Position numbers and translations under genes: made by a program
NCBI RefSeq assembly: GCF_000005505.3
Contig: NC_016133.3
Span: 32,822,737-32,886,736 of the forward strand
DNA from: Brachypodium distachyon
Taxonomy: Eukaryota > Streptophyta > Magnoliopsida > Poales > Poaceae
DNA length: 64,000 nucleotides
Direction: 5' to 3'
In this document: positions 34,189-46,018 of the stretch, piece by piece
How positions within the stretch are numbered: position 1 is the stretch's first letter
How the letters are laid out: each line of letters begins with the position of its first letter
Notes under the pieces: generated by a model
The model's input: the letters and a program-made list of their open reading frames with translations, nothing else
Told to the model about the DNA's origin: nothing
Database searches by the model: none

Positions 34189-37100
34189 TCAGATAGCCTT
34201 ACAGTACTTGGCGGCGGCGGAGGGGGCGTCCTGCTGCTGCATGAGGGCGAAGGCGCGCTCGAACTGGGCCCAGCGCTGCTCCAGGGTGCCATTGTAGCCC
34301 ACGGACATGCGGATAAGCCCGGGCGAGATCCCGGCCAGGGCCCGGTCATTCGGGTCCATCTCGCTGCTGGTGCTGCTCCCGGAGCAGGACATGAGGGTCT
34401 CGTAGTAGCCCAGGCTGACGGCCATGAGGCCGAACTGGGTGGTGTTCTGGAGGTGGTGCATGAGGCGGGCGGCCCGCTCCTCGGTGCCCATGTCGACGCA
34501 GAGCATCCCACCGAAGCCGTAGCCCGGGTTGGCCATGGCCCTGAGGCGGCCGTGGTGGGTGTGGTCTTGGAGGCCCGGGTAAACCACGCGCAGGCCCATG
34601 CGCTGCATCCGGGCCGCGAACTCCCCGGCCCGGCGCGAGTGCTCCTGCATCCGCAGCGGAAGGTGCGGCAGGCGCGCGGCCAGCTCCGAGGCCACCTTGG
34701 CGTTCATTGTTGGGCCGAGCAGCATCAGCGCCCCGTCCTGCAGGTCCATCATCGAGTTCACCAGGCTCGCCGGCCCGCAGATCGCGCCTGGATATCGGAA
34801 CAATTCATCAGCTGTAAGTAGTTTACTTTGCAACGAACAATCACAAACATACTAAACGCCAAAGCGCAACCAGAAGATTCACAGGAAACCAAATAAAAGG
34901 TGAGATCCCAAACAAAAAAAAAAAAAAAAAGGTGAGACCATCAGCCAAGCTGTCAAAGCCGGGCCATTGACATGCCAGGACGGTCGGTGTATTACTGCGG
35001 AAATGAATGTGCATCTCGATCACGGGCTGACAATTATTACCACCGCCAAAGGAGTACCCGTAGCACGGAACCGGACAAACAGCTTGCTGGCTCGCTTTGC
35101 GCATTGATCAACCAGATGGCACGAAAATGGCGATAGGAGCCAAAAACCCCAAAAGGAAGAGAGGACGCATCACGCACGTCATCCATGCCCTGGAGATATT
35201 CGAGCGGCCGGTTGTTGTTGCATGCAGATGCCTGTTGCAATCTTTGCGATAAATCCAGCCGTTCCCGTCGTTCCCCGGGACGATGGACGCGCGGGGGGAG
35301 CCGACGCGCAACACATGGATCGTGCACGGCCAAAACGGGTAGATGGGGCACCACGTCGTGTACTAGTCTACCCTATCCTACAAGCCGCTGCTGGCTCTGG
35401 TAGTGGTGGTTAGTGAGGCTACTGCATAACCCACTCGTTTGTCCTTAGGCCTCGGGTGCGTTGTTTGGGAGCCGCCGAGCCGGGGTCGTGTACGAGCGTG
35501 TGGGGGCGTGCAACGGTGCCAGTGCAATCATGAAGCATCGGTGTCTCGTATCATGGTGCCAGTGCAATGAGTGAGGCTACTGCATGACCCACCAGTTACT
35601 AGATCGATCAACGGTGCCAGTGCAATTGCCGCGGAACAGACCAGGGCGTGACCCGCCCGTGCACGTGGTGAATTGTGCTACTTGTGTAGTCATGTCATAA
35701 TCAATAATCATGCTGTAAGTACTCGTGATTCCATTTCTCGTCATCGAATCTCAGTCCACTACAAAAGATCCCGACCGACACTGTTCTGGTTGGAATCGGC
35801 TCGGTGGCCCCAGCATACTGCTACCTCGGTCCCATAATACAAATACGGGATGTATTATGTTTATTTTGATCAATGCTTTGCCAATAAATTACCATATTAA
35901 TATAAAATTGTATGACATAAATTCATTATGTTCCCACTCAACTATATTTGTTTATTGTTATGATTTTAATCACATTAGTCACGTTTTCATGAAGTAATTT
36001 ATGATCAAAGACTTGGACAATCGAATCCTAATATGCCTCTTATTTTTGGACTGAGGCTAGTACTCCATCAGTCACATCATATGAGCCGCATACGCATCCT
36101 GGAAAATAATCATACTCGATAATGATCATGTTGGGTATGGTAGTGTACTAACAATCATGTTGGAAATAACCATGCTGGGTAATAATGATCATGCTAGATT
36201 TACGTACCACGCTGGAAAATAATCATGCTGGGTAGCAGTGTAGTAATACTCATGATGGATTTATTTATTGTAGAAAATCAGCGAGACATGATGGATGATC
36301 ATAAGTACATTCACGTGATCACGGCTTTGAGCTAGCCCCGGCATGGTTGGAACGTGACAGGCGACAAAAAAAACAGGGGGACGCACTTAGCCACGTATAC
36401 TATATATAATTACCCCACTCGTACTATTTTTTGGATCTACTAGTAACTGCAACGCGATTGGGGTGTGTGCGCGCCACGCTAAAAAGGCGTCCAGAAAGTT
36501 CATGCTTCCCCGATAATCCTCCAACGGAACAGCTAAGCCGTCACGCATTCGCAGTAAAAAGAAAAGAAAAACCGTCACTCATTCTATCGATCGTCTTTTC
36601 ATGCATGCACGGAACTTGTACGGAGTAGTTAAGATAGAACTAGCTTGAGTCAGGGGAATTAAGTCCTTGATCACCTGCGATGATGTCGGCGCCGCCGCTG
36701 ATGAACTTGGAGACGCTGTGCACGACGACGTCGGCCCCAAGCCTGGCAGGCGACACGACGACGGGCGTAAAAGTATTGTCCACCACGAGCTTGGCCCCGG
36801 CCTCCCTCGCCACCCTCGCCAGCATGGGGATGTCCGCGACGGCCAGCGTCGGGTTGGACATGGTCTCGACGTAAACCACCTTGGTCTCCCCTGGCCTCAC
36901 CGCCGCCCGCACGGCGTCCTCGTCGTCCGCGTCCACGAACGTCGCGGTCACGCCGGACGTCCGCGGCAGGAACCTGGACAGCAGCGCGTGGGTCCCGCCG
37001 TACAGGCACCGGGACGCCACCACGTGTCCCCCGGCCCCCACGAGCTGCATCAGGACGGACGAGATGGCGGACATCCCGGACGCCGTGCAGTAGGCCGCCT

Positions 37101-37452
37101 CGGTTCCCTCCAGGGCCGCCATCTGCCGGCCCAGCGCGAGCACCGTCGGGTTGAAGTGCCTGCTGTAGATGTACAGGTCCCCGCGGTCCGGGCCCAGCTC
37201 GCCCGCGAAGAGCTTCCGCATCGTGTCCGGCTCCATGACGGTGAAGGTCGCCGAAGCCTCGATGGACATGTTCACGCCGCCGTGCTCGCCGAACTCGTGG
37301 CGCGCCGCGGCCAGCGCCGCAGCCGGGTCCGACGACGGCGGGTCGCGGCGGCGCGCCGCCTTGTTGACCGGCGGCGCCTTCTCGTCGTCGTTCGGCGGCG
37401 GGGGGCGCTTGAGCATGCTGATGGGTTCCGCGGCGGCCAGCACGTGAGCCAT
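34189..37452 (-). CDS. MGL: methionine gamma-lyase
   Basis: Two exons: 36675-37452 (ATG at 37452) and 34189-34787 (stop TGA), joined across a 1.89-kb intron; 458 residues. The enzyme is a PLP-dependent Cys/Met-metabolism lyase that splits L-methionine to methanethiol, 2-oxobutanoate and ammonia, in plants a cytosolic step linking methionine to isoleucine. Seen in sequence: YIYSRHFNPT (about 94-103) for phosphate binding, TASGMSAISS, VVDNTFTPVVV, and HSVSKFISGGAD with the PLP lysine at about residue 249. Exon 2 continues GAICGPASLVNSMM to a normal C-terminus. The first ~45 residues are low-complexity. No defects are seen. The intron has gained a Stowaway MITE, local duplications and a micro-insertion. 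Confidence 0.95.
34895..34937. repeat. poly(A)-ended micro-insertion in the MGL intron
   Basis: AAAAGGTGAGA at 34895-34905 is repeated at 34927-34937. The insert is TCCCAAAC followed by a run of A. How many A belong to the insert or the duplication cannot be decided, giving 21 to 25 bp. Confidence 0.65.
35412..35626. repeat. short dispersed duplications in the MGL intron
   Basis: GGTGCCAGTGCAAT occurs three times (near 35515, 35555 and 35613). GTGAGGCTACTGCAT with following ACCCAC occurs near 35413 and 35571. These look like repeated local copying events. Confidence 0.65.
35822..36059. mobile_element. Stowaway-like MITE in the MGL intron
   Basis: The left end TACCTCGGTCCCATAATAC matches the inverted right end (CTAGCCTCAGTCCAAAAATA) with a few differences. 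TA lies at both edges, and the interior is AT-rich. The ends have decayed, so the copy is older than the one at 22.8 kb. Confidence 0.75.
36098..36250. repeat. degenerate AATCATGCTGGGTA repeat
   Basis: GGAAAATAATCAT and ATGCTGGGTA-type motifs recur about six times, at irregular spacing of 15-50 bp, in the MGL intron. No function is evident. Confidence 0.55.
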
Positions 37453-37560
37453 TGGGGATCGGATTTGGGTTTTGGGACGATGGATGTGTTTGTTTGCAGG
37501 AGGGCTGGAGATTGATCGATCGATCGAGAGTGGTGTGGGGATGCAAACAGGATGGGTGGC

Positions 37561-37570
37561 AAATTTATAG
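37561..37570 (-). promoter_or_regulatory. TATA box of MGL
   Basis: The minus strand reads CTATAAATTT about 110 bp upstream of the ATG at 37452. Confidence 0.7.
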
Positions 37571-39390
37571 CGGAGGGAAAGGATCTTCTGTGGCTATAGG
37601 AGTTGGGACCGTACGCGTGGTGGAATGTACCGAGGGCCTTTTCACGGCCAGGGGGAAAGGACAAGGCAGTGGTCTTCCCGAGTTCGTGGATTTCGCACCT
37701 GGTTCATTCTAGTCAGTGAATTTTGCCACTTGGTTCACTGTAAGTTCATGGTAAAACGTCAGATGTCTAAAAATAGAAACATTTACATGCATGTCAGATT
37801 AACTTAACCCGCAGGATGGGACGAATGCACTACGCATAAATGCATGAAACAAGAACAAATGCATTTGTGCTCGATCGGTGTAAAAAGAGACACCGTCCAT
37901 GTTCAATGAACCAGACCCGCGCGCAGCCTCCTCCTGCGGCAACCGCTACAAGTAGGAGTCAAAATTGGCCACCGTGCATGCTAAACTTAGCCACACCACA
38001 TAACATTTTCATACAGATTACGATCGGTACTGCAAATCTCGATGAATCTGGCTCTGAACCTTCCCAAAACTGGCAGGAAAAGCGTTCGAGCATCACAGAT
38101 CGAATCATCGAAAGCCAACCTGAATTAGGATGCCGTGCCTATCAAACTATCAGCATGGATCTGGTGGGTCTGGGTACTTTGTTGGTGGATCGATGGATAT
38201 GTGTTCCGTCACTTGTGACAAGTGTTTGACTAAACCTGGCTCTGGCTGGCTAGCTCATGCATGCATGGAGGATATCAACAAAGCAAAATCGTGTTGAGCT
38301 TCTCCATCCAAAACTATTGGCGCGCGTGCGTGTACGAGTAGCTTTAGACATAATCAACATAATACATGCAGCGCAAGTTCTATCCTAGCTTTCATCTTTT
38401 TGAACGACGAACTCGATCACATCCGCGCACTTAATTTGCAATTCAGCGGGTAGGTTTTAATTTTTGTGCTAGCAAGTAAATTATCTAGCAATTTTATCTA
38501 CTCTTTGTAAGAGGTTCTAGTTTTGCGAGAAAAAAACTTTATCTACACAACACAGTTCGTCTCATAAATTATAAGTTTCTGCATTCTAGAAAGAAAGAAA
38601 AGAGTTTCTGTGAAAAAAACACAGAAAGTACCTTCCTGGAACTTTGAAATAAGTAAAAAAAAACTATCTGATTTTTTTGTTCAAAAAATAGAAAGTGTGC
38701 TAGTAAAAAAAAAGATTGAAAGTTTGTCAATATTTGTCAGAAGCTCATCCCGAATCTTAAAAACAAGGGTATGCATATTTCTCAGTCGCTTGATTTCTAA
38801 GCAGAAAGTTTAAATCTCAGTTGGGGCATCAGAGTAGTTGCATTAACATCTTCGTGTCATCCCCACTCCCTACTCTCCCACGTACTCCCATTGGATTAGA
38901 TCAAACAGCCAAGCACATCGTCTGGTTTCTAACTAAAAATCAGGTGACTTTTCAACAGCACAACCTAAAAATAGGGTGTGTCCAGGGAACAGTCAACTGA
39001 GATTTCAGTCGATCGATTTGTGATGCTTTCTTTTTTTTTTCCTTTGTACTGCTTCTGCTTGCACACAATAGAGCACACTAGGATAATGATTGATCTTCTC
39101 TTCTCCTTTTCCTTGTGTGTATGTGACATCCTGATAGGTACATGCGTGCCTGTGTGCGCTCACGCGGGTGTGTGTTTCTTCGGAGTTTGAGATCACAATA
39201 CAAAGCACTCGTCATTATAGTAACATAAATCTAGTCCCCACTTATATGCTTCTCATGTGTATTACTACAAATATTAAAACGGTGCTAAAAAATTAAAATT
39301 TGAAAAATTACCGATCCTGATGAAAGCACGCTTGCACAACAGAACCAACGCCACGGAGAAAGAAAAAAGGCAACAAAATAATTACAATCA
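37571..39390. other. intergenic upstream of MGL, no other gene recognised
   Basis: The proximal few hundred bases probably hold the MGL promoter. Further left-to-right the DNA becomes AT-rich. A weak micro-insertion candidate lies at 38574-38610 (AGTTTCTG repeated around 21 purine-rich bases). The segment 38.80-38.97 kb resembles 25.13-25.29 kb. Confidence 0.45.
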
Positions 39391-39394
39391 AATT

Positions 39395-39768
39395 TTAAAA
39401 ATTGCAGGTAAAACTCTATGTGCAATTTTAAAATTGCAGGTGAAAATTTATGCGCCATTCTAAAATTTGCAGGTGAAACTTTATGCACCATTCTAAAAAT
39501 TGCAGGTAAAATTTTATGCGCAATTCTAAAAATTGCAGGTGAAAATTTATGCGCGATTCTAACATTTGCAGGTGAAAGTTTATGCGCCATTCTAAAATTT
39601 GCAGGTAGTTTTCCAAAAAAAAAATTGAAGGTGAAAATTTATGCGCGATTCTAAAAAAAAATAGCGGTGAAACTTTATACGGTTCTAAAAAAATTACAGG
39701 TGAAAATTTATGCGCGATTCTTAAATTTGCAGATGAAAGTTTGTGCACGATTCCAAAAATTGCAGATA
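39395..39768. repeat. 33-bp minisatellite, about 10-11 units
   Basis: The unit is about TTGCAGGTGAAAATTTATG followed by CGCGATTCTAAAA. Six consecutive units are 32-33 bp; later ones are interrupted by A runs. Because 33 is a multiple of three, plus-strand and minus-strand frames stay open through several units (plus-strand unit CAILKFAGENL), which is a periodicity effect. Units abut without spacers, so it is not a CRISPR-like array. Confidence 0.9.
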
Positions 39769-39947
39769 CACACATAAAAAAGCCCATAGTCAGACCAACC
39801 CAAAAGTCTTAATCCTAACCATACGAAAACCAACAAGGCCACGAGCCACCTATTCACATGAAGCCCACGAGAAATCCATCAAAAAGCCCGAGCTAGGGGA
39901 GGATCGATCGACCGGTTCTTCCAGGCTAACAAAACCGCTAAAAATAA

Positions 39948-40075
39948 TACTTTCTCTGTCTAACAAAGGATGTCTCCACTTTGACTAAATTTGAATGCAT
40001 TTATACACTAAGCCATGACTGGATACATCTAATTTTTGACAAACTTGAGACATCTTTTGTTGGACAGAGGGAGTA
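39948..40075. mobile_element. Stowaway MITE
   Basis: Element 39950-40073 (124 bp) with TA on both sides. The ends are CTTTCTCTGTCTAACAAAGG and the inverted CTCCCTCTGTCCAACAAAAG. The next inner block GATGTCTC pairs with GAGACATC. Confidence 0.9.
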
Positions 40076-41647
40076 AGAAAGTTCATCTGAAATAAAAGAA
40101 CAGAAAATTGAAAGCTCATTATTTAGAATTCTGGTTAGGAAAAAAATAGAAGAAGAGAAACGCTCGGTGAGAGGCCGGCGTGAGCTCCCTCGCTCCACGA
40201 AGCGCTATAACTTGCTCGACCAAGCGCTCGATTGATATGGAACGAAACTATCAAGGGACCAGTAATGCCCGGTCGAAATACGACCGCGCAAATACTTGCT
40301 AGCGGAGTTCCATAAAGTAGCGCCCACTGTATGTATATGATGAACATTGACGTCAGATCAATATCATCAATTGCGTGTTTATAGTGCCGAGTTAACATAA
40401 CTTGAGGATATACTCTATCTAGGCTAGTCATCTACGCGTCGTGAAAAAGGAGTTTAGCATTTTGAGAATCCAGTTAATTAATACTGGAGTAGGAGTAGTT
40501 GAGATGAGTTTAGTGCTAGTCGTTGCGGCATCCCGGCATGGGAACTCGATTGGCAACACGCTCCAAATGAGTGCAGTGCAGGGTACGTCGGGTACGTTCG
40601 TAGGGCCTAGCTAAAACACGAGCATCGACGAGTCATCCACCCGATGGATTACCGGAGCGCGCGGTAGCAATCCACTAGAGTTACGTGAATACGCTGGGGC
40701 CCCGGACCCGGAGCGTACTCCCTCCGGCTCCACGGATTGATCACCCCGCCACCGCCACATCAGCATGCACTCAGCACTCGAGACCACCGCGTCATCCACT
40801 CGATCGACGAGGAGTGTTTATCTGAAACCAATCAAAAAACTGACTTTCCATCGAGATAGCCCACACATGCGTGCGTGTACGGAGTGATAGAGATGCAGAG
40901 AACGAGAATAACCAGGCGTGACGCACGGGGCCTCAAAATTAATATACTATGATGATCTATGCTCTCAGAAAAGATATGATGATCTTGTGATGGATTGAGG
41001 ACGCCGGACGACCTTGAAGAGAAACATACGGTCTTTCGAAACCTCATAAATAAGCATGCGAACCTTGGAGAGACATACGGCCTTTGAAAAGCTCAGAAAC
41101 AAATTAACTGGACAAGAAATTTGGACGGAGGAAGAGCGCAACGTGTTGTGCGTGCGTGTATGCGATGCGAGTATGCGACCAATATATGCCTGTGAGAATT
41201 TCCCTGTCGTTTTTGAAGAGTCCAGAACCGCGTCTACGAGAGATGCGATGAGCCCAAATGCAGAATCAAACGAGACAATAATTCAATCTTCTGACCGCGC
41301 GGGCCGGGACATGCCGATCGATCCAATGCTTGCTTTCCCGACAACGGTCGATGCATGGTGGAGTAATAGGTTCGTGCTTTCGTTTCGTGACAAACGTGTC
41401 GCACGGCACCTCTGATGTGATGTGCTTTTCGGCAAGAGCAAGTCATGAACTCGACGTACGTGCCTTTCAGCATCAAACAGGTCGAGCTAGCAAGCAGTTA
41501 ACTCGTGATGTCCGTACTAGTGCTTAAGGCCATCCAGCGTCGACCGAGTTGACAGGAGAGCTGAAATTTGGGCCGAAAACTCTGCCGTGTGATTTGATTC
41601 CGAATTCATGTTGTAGCGAGGAAAAGGTAGATGGGGAAAGACGCAAG
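40076..41647. other. intergenic, no gene recognised
   Basis: No supported gene. A micro-insertion lies at 40948-40985 (listed). ACATACGG[TC]CTTT occurs twice, near 41028 and 41074, as part of a small diverged duplication. Confidence 0.45.
40948..40985. repeat. 16-bp A-rich micro-insertion with 11-bp duplication
   Basis: TATGATGATCT at 40948-40958 recurs at 40975-40985. The 16-bp insert is ATGCTCTCAGAAAAGA. The tail is A-rich but not pure A. Confidence 0.6.
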
Positions 41648-41876
41648 TGTTAAGAATTGGGAGGAAAGGAGATCGAGACAAAGCAAATGATTCAAGTGTG
41701 TGTTTTTTATTGATGATCATTGTATATAAAAGATTACAAGCGGTGTCACCAAAATGTGTCTATTAGAAGAGATGCCATCAAAAGATGACAGTTACATATT
41801 TGAGAAAGAGGAAAGGGACGTGTCCCTTAAGCATGGATTCCTACATATTTAACACGTGCTAAATATAATTCTAACA
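41648..41876 (-). repeat. 3' LTR of the copia element
   Basis: 229 bp with TG...CA ends, adjoining the inverted polypurine tract at 41877. It contains TATATAAAAG-like sequence near 41723 on the plus strand. Confidence 0.85.
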
Positions 41877-44800
41877 CTCCCCCTAATTTATGCTTGTCCT
41901 CGTGATCATCTTGAATAAAGATTCCTCCAAAAACCCATGGGAAAAATATGAGGAGAATGGTGTATGATATATTGCTAAAACTCTTTTAAAACCCAGTGGG
42001 AAAATAGAGAGAAAATGTTACAACATATAATGGTTATTGTCTCCATGATAACTCATGAGAAAAACCTTAAATAAAGGAAAGACCCCATGAGTTTAGAGAA
42101 CAATATTTATGTCTTGTATATTTCCTTCAAAAACCCCGGTGGGGAAATTAAGAAATATGACATCAGTATGCCTTGTATACTTCCTTTAAAAACCCCAATG
42201 GGGAAAATAGGATGTATGACATATGGTCTTGTGTTGATATTACATCATTAAAAAACCTTGATGAGAACCGTAAAATAAACTCATAAAGGGAAAAATAGTG
42301 TAATATAATGTTTGAATAGGTTATAACTCAGGAAGATACTCCCCTGAGGTTCGTGAGGATAAAACAATTTGAGGGCAATATGAATAGTGATATTGCTCTT
42401 TATATAATCTGTTTGCATCCATGCAACACAAGCAGCATTATCTTTGTAGATAATGGTTAGTGATTCAATGAAACCAATACCACATAATTTATATGTGATT
42501 TATCATTCTGTGAAGACATGCACACATATGCGTGATGTCCGTGGTAATTCCAGAATGATTGGTGGATGTAGCCACTAGAGTGAATGAAGTTTTTAAAACT
42601 TTCTTAGGATGGCTATCCCATCATGTAGGAACACGAAGCATATTTTGATCTAACTTTGTGGGATCTAATAAGTAATTAGAGTTAGTTTATCCGATGATAT
42701 TGGAGTTATGATATCTCTTGTCCATCTTCTCATGGTTTAAATGGATCTTTCTCTACGTCTAGAGATTGAAAAACCATGAGAGATTCAATGGATAAGATTT
42801 GTTTATGTTAAAAAATTCCAACACTTTCTGGATATAAGTAGCTCGGTGTACCATAATACTTGAGATAAGGTGTTCGAGTTTTAAACCCATGTAAATTTGG
42901 TTTTAGCCGGATCTTTCATCTCAAATTCCGTCTTTAGTTGATTGTATGTTTCATCAAACTTCTTGATGTATACACTTGGACAATCTTCATTGTTTGAGTA
43001 GTCCTTCAGTGGAAGAAACTCATTTAGTCGGTTGTACCAATTTGCCCGACTATGTTAATAAGCCATGTAATGACTCATTAAGGTTTTACACTATACATGT
43101 TGCGCCTTTCATGTGTATTCGGAAATTGGGATTCCTTGAGGAACGTATATGTCCAAATTAAGTGACTCATAAAGATATTTTGTCACCACGTCTATCAACT
43201 GCATAAATAGACGATTTAAAACTGCCATTGAAATATGTTATCGAAAAATGATTCCACGCAAATATGGAGAATTGGTTTCGGGTATCTGCGTGAACCCTTG
43301 TGCTACAAGCCTCGCTTTGAGTCTCACCACCTCGTTTTTTCATTCCAGTATCGGAAGAAAAATTGGTGTAGGTATTACATTTGCTGATACCTTCCTATTA
43401 TTGAGCGAAGCTTATTCTGCTTGTATTGCATCCTTCGATTGAATCCAGTCTGAGTGTTTACACACTATGCCATGGCCATGGTCTTTGGACCAGGATCATT
43501 TGGGAGGTTGTTTGCAATTATAGTGCGGAAATGTATGTCGACAATTTTGTAGTCTTTTGATGATTCTCAAAAATTTAGATATATGTGCATGGTTCCGTGT
43601 GTAGATCAAACACACGTGAGATCATCATATAGATGAATATTATGTACCCATGATGACTATTCGCAGTTTCCCAATGCGGTCAAGTCTAGGTATTCCGATG
43701 TCCCAGTCATTGTGTGCACTATTGAGCTGGGTTTGTAGAGGTTTGCCTTCCACTGGGCGTATACTACCCATTTGGTATTTATCAACGTGAAGTTGAATTG
43801 CATTTACTATTTTTTGAGAGTATACTCAGAACTTTCCTTTGTTACTTGCGAGAAGCTAAATCATGTATTGTGACCGTACTTCTCCCCCTCATGTATTCAA
43901 TGGAGAGTTGAGTGGTTTTTTAATCAGTAGCTCCACTCTTTCAGGCACATTAGTGGCATTATTAGAGGATTTAATGATACCTTTGTAGTCCGTAATGAGT
44001 ATGGCAGATTATTTGCAATATATTGCAAATGAATGATTTTTTGAACTTGAGGTTCAGATCCTTGTGTACGTGGATTTGAGGAGAAAATGTGCTAGACATT
44101 CTTATTGATTTCCTGGCATTCTTTCTGGTACTTGAAATCTCCCCCTAATGCCTGGAAATGCTCATTGGTGATATAGACAGTGTACTAGTCATAAATAACT
44201 CCCCTTGACAGGGACTTGAGGTATTTGTAAGTGACGGAAAATACAGTTATTCCTCACATAGATCCCAAATCTGTGAGGGGCCATTGATGTACGCTAGGGT
44301 GGTGATATCGGTATTTAACCGAATAATCACAAATGGAAAATCTTTGGTAGATGTCCACGTATAAATAGGATAGGGGAATTATTACGATATGCAGTTGTTT
44401 ACTTATGAATTAAGTCAGCAGCGTGTAGAACTGTGTGACCCAACATGAGGTTGGTAAGTTGCAATTCATTAGTAAAAATCATGTGTAATGAGCTATATTC
44501 TTTGATCAGATATTCAAATCAAACCATTTTGAGTTTGGACATATGAGACATAGTGTTGAGCTTCAACCTCCCCAAACCATGCAATAATCATTAAAAGCAT
44601 GTGAGGAGAATTCTGCAACAATGTCAATTCGAACTGATTTAATTCGATATTCAGCATTATGAGCTTGTAGTTTACTACATTGGCTCATTGTTTAGCATAT
44701 ACATGGTTTTGTGTGGATAGAAGACACACGTGAGACATCGCGTAGATGAACTTATTGAACCATGAAATACAGGGAAAGTCCAGACCATGGTTGTATGCAA

Positions 44801-45679
44801 CCACAGTTATCACTTTGAATGTGTTCAAAGAATTTGAGTGGTTTTGCTAATATTTTGAGATATGAAGGTCCCAAATTTAGCTTTCATGTAGCACAAATAG
44901 TGCAAATGGAATATGAATATTGAGGAAATTTAGCACCATTTAAACCATGACCAATGGAATTGGAATTGCTAGTAATTTTCCACATCATCCCTAATCCAGG
45001 GTGACAATGGCGACTATGCCACATTTGGAATGTAGTGACATTCTGAGAAATTAACTTATGCGCAACATTTGCTACGTGTGTGGTGTATGTGTATTACAAT
45101 ACAGATGTGCAAGAACGAATTTCTTGAACGATTTATTTGCCATATCCGTTGTCTTGGTAAAGAGAATATATTCCTCTTTGTTGTCATTATGGTTTTCTAT
45201 ATGAAAACCATTTTTACGGATATCTCTACAGCTCAGTAAGATACGAGTTGAATCTGGACACTATAGAGTATCCTGAATAGTCACTTGTGTACCCATAGGG
45301 AGTGTAATTATGGCACGTCAGGAGCCAAAAATTATTGTATCGCGTATAGCGATTGTAAAGATCACTCCATTCTCCGTAGTAAGAGTTGGAGAATTATTTA
45401 TTTTATGTCCCTATGTGTAGAGTTTGTGGCGCTAGTGTCCACCAGGCACAATCCCTCTTTCATCAGATTGACTCCCGTAGAAATCTATATATGGAAATGT
45501 AGAATTTATTTGTATCAAAGTGCTCATAAACTATATTGTGATATACAATATAGAATGACAACAACAACGGCATATGTGTATGTGTTATTACAACAGTCAA
45601 ATGGACTTAGATATAATATCTATGGAGTGATGGGACTATTTGTAGTCGCCAAACATGTTATTCGAGTTAAACTCCATTG

Positions 45680-46018
45680 TCATATTCTCCGTGCCCATAG
45701 GATTGACCGCTGGAATGCCTCATTGTTGCTTTGTTCTAAGAGAACATTTTGCGGACAATCAGTTTCCTTGATGCTGTCAACGTGGATATTGAAGTGAGCT
45801 TCAAATCTTTGACCTTGGGCAGGTCGGTTGTCCCAGGATTGTTGATACAGATTGACCCGATGTTGTGGGGTCATATGCGTGTAGCATACACACTTTGGAC
45901 AAAGGCTAGTTTTAACATAGACTATGCAATGCCTTTCCCACGATCTGAAGCATGTGGATATTTCTATCCAGTAAGTATTCAGACTTGAGATCTGGATGAG
46001 TATGGTACAAAGCACCAT
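45680..46018 (-). pseudogene. copia gag remnant
   Basis: The frame preserves CPKCVCYTHMTPQHRVNLYQ and then SWDNRPAQGQRFEAHFNIHV. This resembles the stretch from the zinc knuckle onward of a plant retroelement Gag (family pattern: CxxC, a basic spacer, then a VDLYQ-like motif). The knuckle itself has lost its histidine spacing. Neighbouring coding sequence is eroded. Confidence 0.5.

Noticed and set aside
34120..34821. 233-residue plus-strand open frame over MGL exon 2
   Set aside because: Antisense shadow rich in Gly, His and Ala with no recognisable family; the opposite strand is conserved enzyme.
36667..37515. 282-residue open frame antisense to MGL exon 1
   Set aside because: It is a composition shadow of a very GC-rich exon; no domain, and the minus-strand frame has clear MGL motifs.
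39395..39768. Regularly spaced repeats resembling a CRISPR array
   Set aside because: Units abut with no unique spacers and the DNA is a plant nuclear genome; it is a minisatellite.
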